In this document: positions 6,726 to 9,744 of the stretch, one piece after another
Layout of the letters: every line of letters starts with the position of its first letter
Numbering within the stretch: position 1 is the first letter of the stretch
From: Mycobacterium sp.
Lineage (GTDB): Bacteria; Actinomycetota; Actinomycetes; Mycobacteriales; Mycobacteriaceae
Reading direction: 5' to 3'
DNA length: 9,744 nucleotides
Assembly: GCA_025965815.1 (NCBI GenBank)
Contig: JAOPWF010000257.1
Coordinates: forward strand, 1-9,744
Made by a program: the position numbers and the translations under genes
Notes under the pieces: model-generated
Seen by the model: the letters and a program-made list of their open reading frames with translations, nothing else
Told to the model about the DNA's origin: nothing
Databases searched by the model: none

Positions 6726-6747
6726 AATACAACGCAACCGTAGCAAT
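6726..6747. promoter_or_regulatory. Candidate TetR operator 1
   Basis: The sequence fits AATA-N2-ACG-N4-CGT with a degenerate right arm (CAAT instead of TATT). It shares AATACAACG and the ACG-N4-CGT core with the second site, exactly 33 bp away, about three helical turns. It covers the predicted -10 of the leftward oxygenase gene. Binding by the adjacent TetR is inferred from position. Confidence 0.5.
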
Positions 6748-6765
6748 TCGTCACCACAAATACAA
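6737..6765 (-). promoter_or_regulatory. Predicted promoter of the MpaB-like gene
   Basis: On the minus strand TTGTAT (6765-6760) is followed after 17 bases by TACGGT (6742-6737), giving a start near 6729 and a leader of about 27 bases that contains the ribosome site before the ATG at 6702. Both boxes lie inside candidate operators. Confidence 0.4.
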
Positions 6766-6780
6766 CGGTGGCGTAATATT
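6759..6780. promoter_or_regulatory. Candidate TetR operator 2
   Basis: This is a 22-bp imperfect palindrome, AATA-N2-ACG-N4-CGT-N2-TATT, with 14 of 22 positions symmetric. It overlaps TAATAT (6774-6779), a good -10 for the rightward tetR gene, so the regulator could repress its own transcription. Length and symmetry are typical of TetR-family sites. Confidence 0.6.
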
Positions 6781-6798
6781 GCTCGCGAGGAGGTCGCC

Positions 6799-7437
6799 GT
6801 GACACCGCAGGACCGGCCACGACGCAAGTACGCGCCGCGCTTACCGCGCGACGAGCGTCGTGAGCAGTTACTCGACGCGGCACTGGACGTGCTGTCCAAC
6901 TGCCAGCTGCACGAGCTGAGCATGGAGGGGGTCGCCAAGGCCGCCGGTGTGGGTAAGCCGGTGCTGTACACGGCATTTCGAACACGCACCGAGCTGGTCG
7001 CCGCGCTGTTGCGCCGCGAGCACGAACGCGGCCTGGCGCAGGTGCACGCCGCCATGCCCGACGATCTCACGGTGCTGGGACCGACCGGCGCCTATGCGGC
7101 CACCGTCTCGGCCTTCGTCGCGGTGGTGCTGGAGAACCCCACCCGCTGGCGGCTGATCCTGACCGTTCCGGACAGCGCCCCCGGCGAGTACCGGGACGCA
7201 CTGCGCCTGGCGCGCGCGTCGGTCCTGGCGCAGGCCGAGAAACTGGCCAACGCCGGGATCGCGTTGCAGCCGCAACTGGGTGGCCTGGATCCGGCACTGC
7301 TCGCCCACACGATGCTGTCCTTCGCCGAGATGCTCGGACGACTCGCGGTCAGCGATCCGCAGAGCTACCCACGCGACAAGTTGCAGCAGTTCGCGACCGT
7401 CGCCATGGCGCTACTGGCCGGCAACCACGCACGCTAG
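6799..7437 (+). CDS. TetR/AcrR-family transcriptional regulator
   Basis: This 212-residue regulator has a basic N-terminal arm ([15 protein letters not shown]) and a TetR helix-turn-helix (about 20-65) with [28 protein letters not shown] as the DNA-reading part, and [12 protein letters not shown] in the following helix. The C-terminal half (about 90-212) is an alpha-helical ligand and dimer domain; its ligand cannot be told from sequence. The GTG start at 6799 is fixed by AGGAGG at 6788-6793, spaced 5 bases. The gene diverges from the broken MpaB-like oxygenase gene and is itself intact. TetR genes next to DUF2236 genes are a recurrent mycobacterial pairing (from memory, Rv0275c and Rv0276). 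Two palindromes in the spacer suggest autoregulation and control of the oxygenase. Its stop overlaps that of gatB on the other strand. Confidence 0.93.
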   Translation: MTPQDRPRRKYAPRLPRDERREQLLDAALDVLSNCQLHELSMEGVAKAAGVGKPVLYTAFRTRTELVAALLRREHERGLAQVHAAMPDDLTVLGPTGAYAATVSAFVAVVLENPTRWRLILTVPDSAPGEYRDALRLARASVLAQAEKLANAGIALQPQLGGLDPALLAHTMLSFAEMLGRLAVSDPQSYPRDKLQQFATVAMALLAGNHAR

Positions 7438-8948
7438 GTGCAGGCGGCCAGCACCAGCTCGCGTACCCGCGCGGCGTCAGCCTGGCCGCGGGTGGCCTTC
7501 ATCACCGCGCCGACGATCGCGCCCGCAGCAGCTACCTTGCCGTCGCGAATCTTCTGCGCAACATCGGGATTGGCCGCCAGCGCTTCGTCCACCGCGGCCT
7601 GCATCAGCGAGTCGTCGCGTACCAGCGCCAGCCCGCGGTCGGTCATCACCCGCTCGGGTTCGCCCTCACCGGCCAGCACACCCTCGATGACCTGTCGTGC
7701 CAGCTTGTTCGACAGCTTGCCCTCGTCGACCAGTGCCACCACGGCCGCAACCTGGGCGGGCGTGATCGTCAGCGCGTCGAGTTCGACTCCGGCCTCGTTG
7801 GCCTTCTGCACCAGAAAGTTTCCCCACCAGGCGCGGGCGGCCTCGCTGGACGCCCCCTCGGCGACGGTGGCCGCGACCAGATCGATCGCGCCGTTGTTGA
7901 CGAGATCGCGCATCACCTCGTCGGAAATACCCCAGTCCTGCTGAATCCGTTTGCGCGACAACCATGGCAGCTCGGGGATCGTGGCCTGCAGCCGCTCCAC
8001 GGTCTCGTCGGTGGGCGCCACCGGCTCGAGATCGGGTTCGGGGAAATACCGGTAGTCCTCCGCGGTTTCCTTGGTGCGCCCGGGACTGGTGTAGCCGTCC
8101 TCGTGGAAGTGCCGGGTCTCCTGAATGATTCGGCCACCGGACTCGAGAATCGCTGCCTGGCGGCGCATCTCGTAGCGGACCGCCACCTCGACGCTCTTGA
8201 GCGAGTTGATGTTCTTCGTCTCGGTGCGGGTGCCGAACTCCTTGACCCCCTTCGGCTTGAGCGAGACGTTGACGTCGCATCGCATCGAGCCCTGGTCCAT
8301 CCGCACATCGGAAACACCCAAGGCGCGCAACAGGTCTCGTAGTGCGGTCACGTAGGCACGGGCGATCTCCGGCGCCCGTTCGCCGGTTCCCTCGATGGTC
8401 TTGGTGACGATCTCGATCAGCGGCACGCCGGCCCGGTTGTAATCCAGCAGCGAGGTCGTTGCGCCTTCGATACGACCGGTCTCGTTACCGAGGTGCGTGA
8501 GCTTGCCGGTGTCCTCCTCCATGTGCGCGCGCTCGATCTCCACCCGCCAGGTAGTGCCGTCGTCGAGCGGTACGTCGAGGTAGCCGTTGGTGGTGATCGG
8601 CTCGTCGTACTGCGAGATCTGGTAGTTCTTCGGCTGGTCGGGATAGAAGTAGTTCTTCCGCGCGAACCGGCTCCACGGCGCGATCTCGCAGTTCAGCGCC
8701 AACCCGATCCGGATCGCCGACTCCACGGCGGCGGCGTTGAGCACAGGCAGCGATCCGGGCAGCCCCAGGCACACGGGGCACACCTGCGTGTTGGGTTCGG
8801 CGCCGAATTCGGTGGCGCAGCCGCAGAACATCTTGGTGAGAGTCGAGAGCTCGACATGCACCTCCAGTCCGAGCACAGGATCGTAGCGGGCGGCGACCTC
8901 GTCATAGTCGAGCAACTCGGCCCCGGAGGTGGTGGCGGCAGCGGTCAT
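7434..8948 (-). CDS. gatB: Asp/Glu-tRNA(Asn/Gln) amidotransferase subunit GatB
   Basis: This is the 504-residue B subunit of the GatCAB amidotransferase, which turns misacylated Glu-tRNA(Gln) and Asp-tRNA(Asn) into Gln-tRNA(Gln) and Asn-tRNA(Asn) in the cytoplasm. GatB binds the tRNA and carries the kinase/transamidase site. Landmarks are GLEVHVEL (27-34), the zinc cysteines CGC (42-44) and CPVC (57-60), [17 protein letters not shown] (101-117), [14 protein letters not shown] (139-152), [14 protein letters not shown] (169-182), [14 protein letters not shown] (217-230), [12 protein letters not shown] (242-253) and [12 protein letters not shown] (299-310). A GatB/YqeY C-terminal domain ends the protein. 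The ATG at 8948 has AGGA spaced 6 bases. In M. tuberculosis, gatC, gatA and pfkA lie upstream of gatB; here the gene immediately upstream is a MarR regulator, with a 24-base gap. Length and motifs are intact. Confidence 0.98.
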   Translation of the reverse strand: MTAAATTSGAELLDYDEVAARYDPVLGLEVHVELSTLTKMFCGCATEFGAEPNTQVCPVCLGLPGSLPVLNAAAVESAIRIGLALNCEIAPWSRFARKNYFYPDQPKNYQISQYDEPITTNGYLDVPLDDGTTWRVEIERAHMEEDTGKLTHLGNETGRIEGATTSLLDYNRAGVPLIEIVTKTIEGTGERAPEIARAYVTALRDLLRALGVSDVRMDQGSMRCDVNVSLKPKGVKEFGTRTETKNINSLKSVEVAVRYEMRRQAAILESGGRIIQETRHFHEDGYTSPGRTKETAEDYRYFPEPDLEPVAPTDETVERLQATIPELPWLSRKRIQQDWGISDEVMRDLVNNGAIDLVAATVAEGASSEAARAWWGNFLVQKANEAGVELDALTITPAQVAAVVALVDEGKLSNKLARQVIEGVLAGEGEPERVMTDRGLALVRDDSLMQAAVDEALAANPDVAQKIRDGKVAAAGAIVGAVMKATRGQADAARVRELVLAACT

Positions 8949-8972
8949 GGGTCAATCCTAGTTGTGGCCCGC

Positions 8973-9440
8973 TCAGGTGAGCCCGGGGTGCACGCCCGGG
9001 ATCAGGCCCAGCGCGGCCGATATCCGCTGCAGTTCGTCGAGCAGCGCGGCGCGTTCGGCCGCACTCAGTGGTGCGGTGATCTCGTCCTCGAGCCCGCGGC
9101 CCTGCTCTTCGAGTGCCGGCAGCAGCGAGCGCGCCCTGTCGGTCAGCGTCACCGCGAACGCCCGCCGGTCCTGCGGGTGCGGACGACGCTGCACCAGGCC
9201 CTGGCGTTCCAGGGTGTCGACCACCGTAACCATCACGTTCCGATGGATGCCCAGCTGGCCGGACAGCTCGCGCTGCGATTGACCGTCGGTGGCGGCCAGC
9301 GCGAGCAGCACCGCGTAGGTCCGCGGGTCGACGCCCAACGGGGCCAGCCGGCGATGAAAGTCGTCGGCCAGGTAGGCGCCGAGCTGGGACAACAGGAACG
9401 GGATCCGCTCGGCCAGCTTGGCGATGCCCGGATCACTCAC
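8973..9440 (-). CDS. MarR-family transcriptional regulator
   Basis: This 155-residue MarR-family protein has a dimerising N-terminal helix (AERIPFLLSQLGAYLADDF, 10-28) and a winged helix-turn-helix (about 40-100) with TYAVLLAL, SQRELSGQLGIHRNVMVTVVDTLERQGLV (55-83) and the wing RRPHPQDRRAFAVTLT (85-100). The wing includes the family's DRR (91-93). A C-terminal helical arm follows. I prefer the GTG at 9440 over an ATG at 9464. Both possible promoters, TAGTGT ending 7 bases before the GTG and TTGATA-N17-GACAAT further up, place the RNA start downstream of that ATG. The gene is divergent from an NAD(P)-binding oxidoreductase gene, the usual target layout for MarR proteins, and lies 24 bases upstream of gatB in the same direction, so some readthrough into gatB is possible. 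MarR ligands are often phenolic or oxidative compounds; none is indicated here. Confidence 0.93.
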   Translation of the reverse strand: MSDPGIAKLAERIPFLLSQLGAYLADDFHRRLAPLGVDPRTYAVLLALAATDGQSQRELSGQLGIHRNVMVTVVDTLERQGLVQRRPHPQDRRAFAVTLTDRARSLLPALEEQGRGLEDEITAPLSAAERAALLDELQRISAALGLIPGVHPGLT

Positions 9441-9464
9441 GCATCGGACACTAGCATCACCCAT

Positions 9465-9487
9465 GATTGTCAGTTAGAGTGATAATC
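9465..9487. promoter_or_regulatory. Candidate MarR operator
   Basis: GATTGTCA-N7-TGATAATC is an inverted repeat with 8-base arms, 7 of 8 positions matched. A second, overlapping palindrome, TGATA-N4-TATCA (9480-9493), shares its right arm. Both lie in the 74-base spacer between the divergent MarR and oxidoreductase genes, where a MarR dimer would be expected to bind. Confidence 0.6.
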
Positions 9488-9494
9488 GTATCAA
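9466..9494 (-). promoter_or_regulatory. Predicted promoter of the MarR gene
   Basis: On the minus strand TTGATA (9494-9489) and GACAAT (9471-9466) are separated by 17 bases, giving a start near 9459 and a short leader before the GTG at 9440. The inverted repeat covers the -10 and spacer, which suggests autorepression. An alternative -10, TAGTGT (9453-9448), would give a leaderless transcript instead. Confidence 0.4.
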
Positions 9495-9514
9495 GTGACT
9501 ACTTTGGAGGCGTG

Positions 9515-9744
9515 ATGAACATCGTCATCTTCGGGGCCAACGGCCAGACCGGCAGGCTGCTCACCCGGCGGGTACTCGACGCGGGTCACTCCGCGGTGGC
9601 GGTGACGCGCCGACCGGACGACTTCCCCATCGGCCATCCCGCACTGGTCGTCGTCGGCGCCGCTGCGCGCGAGCCGGTGCCACGGGGGGCGATCGTGTAC
9701 GGAGCGGACGCGGTGGTGTCGAGGTTGGGGGTGCCGGTCACCCG
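9515..9744 (+). CDS. NAD(P)-binding oxidoreductase, NmrA-like (3' end outside window)
   Basis: Only the first 76 codons are present. The protein opens with a short strand and the dinucleotide-binding loop FGANGQTGRLL (GxxGxxG at residues 7-13). RRVLDAGHSAVAVTRRPDDF (18-37) and YGADAVVSRLGV (60-71) follow, a pattern of atypical short-chain dehydrogenases of the NmrA/NAD(P)H-binding group. Such proteins either reduce small molecules or sense NADP redox state; the missing part would be needed to tell. The ATG at 9515 is preferred over the adjacent GTG at 9512 because GGAGG (9506-9510) is then 4 bases away rather than 1. The gene diverges from the MarR gene across a candidate operator and is its most likely target. 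A TTGTCA (9467-9472) and TATCAA (9489-9494) pair spaced 16 bases could be its promoter, but the fit is modest. Confidence 0.88.
   Translation, partial: MNIVIFGANGQTGRLLTRRVLDAGHSAVAVTRRPDDFPIGHPALVVVGAAAREPVPRGAIVYGADAVVSRLGVPVT

Noticed and set aside
9441..9464. ATG at 9464 as the start of the MarR gene
   Set aside because: It lies one base after a predicted -10 (GACAAT) and upstream of both likely transcription starts, and it would extend the protein by eight untypical residues.
1..9744. tRNA genes, CRISPR arrays, insertion sequences, toxin-antitoxin or phage modules
   Set aside because: I looked on both strands for cloverleaf ends, regularly spaced repeats, transposase motifs and terminal inverted repeats and found none that hold up.

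Overview
The window is high-GC DNA that reads as a chromosome segment from a mycobacterium, most likely a rapid grower of the Mycolicibacterium type. The main evidence is a run of genes whose proteins I recognise by memory as mycobacterial orthologues in the M. tuberculosis order: ilvB1 (Rv3003c), cfp6 (Rv3004), a DoxX protein (Rv3005c), lppZ (Rv3006) and gatB (Rv3009c). GTG starts are frequent, and several genes have a TANNNT -10 box placed 7 to 8 bases before the start codon, as in leaderless mycobacterial transcripts.

Left part (1-3255): the 5' 518 codons of ilvB1 run leftward off the window. Upstream of it is what looks like a complete transcription attenuator: a sigma-A-like promoter, a 23-residue leader peptide rich in Leu, Val and Ile that begins at or next to the predicted transcription start, and a strong intrinsic terminator with a T6 tract. 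Diverging from it is cfp6, a small membrane-anchored bacterial PH protein. cfp6 converges with doxX, which has a long disordered N-terminal tail. doxX and lppZ diverge from a 172-base spacer, and both start positions carry nearly the same 18-base element joining a -10 box to the start codon.

Middle part (3256-5789): lppZ encodes a lipoprotein with a polyproline linker and a probable beta-propeller. It is followed by a two-gene unit: a cytoplasmic sulfite-oxidase-fold molybdenum enzyme and, 11 bases later, a compact FAD/NAD(P) reductase without an iron-sulfur domain. Together they suggest an NAD(P)H to flavin to Moco electron path with an unknown substrate.

Accessory part (5790-7437): a leftward MpaB/DUF2236 oxygenase gene is broken by two frameshifts, one of them an exact 4-bp tandem duplication. 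It diverges from an intact TetR regulator gene. Their 96-base spacer holds two related imperfect palindromes 33 bp apart, each sitting on a predicted promoter, which suggests that one regulator controlled both genes. The TetR and gatB genes converge and share a CTAG that supplies both stop codons.

Right part (7434-9744): gatB, a subunit of the Asp/Glu-tRNA amidotransferase, lies 24 bases downstream of a MarR regulator gene. MarR diverges from a partial NAD(P)-binding (NmrA-like) oxidoreductase gene, with a clear inverted repeat between them. No tRNA, rRNA, insertion sequence, CRISPR array or phage feature is visible. No gene-free stretch exceeds 300 bases; the longest, 1555-1828, holds the ilvB1 leader.
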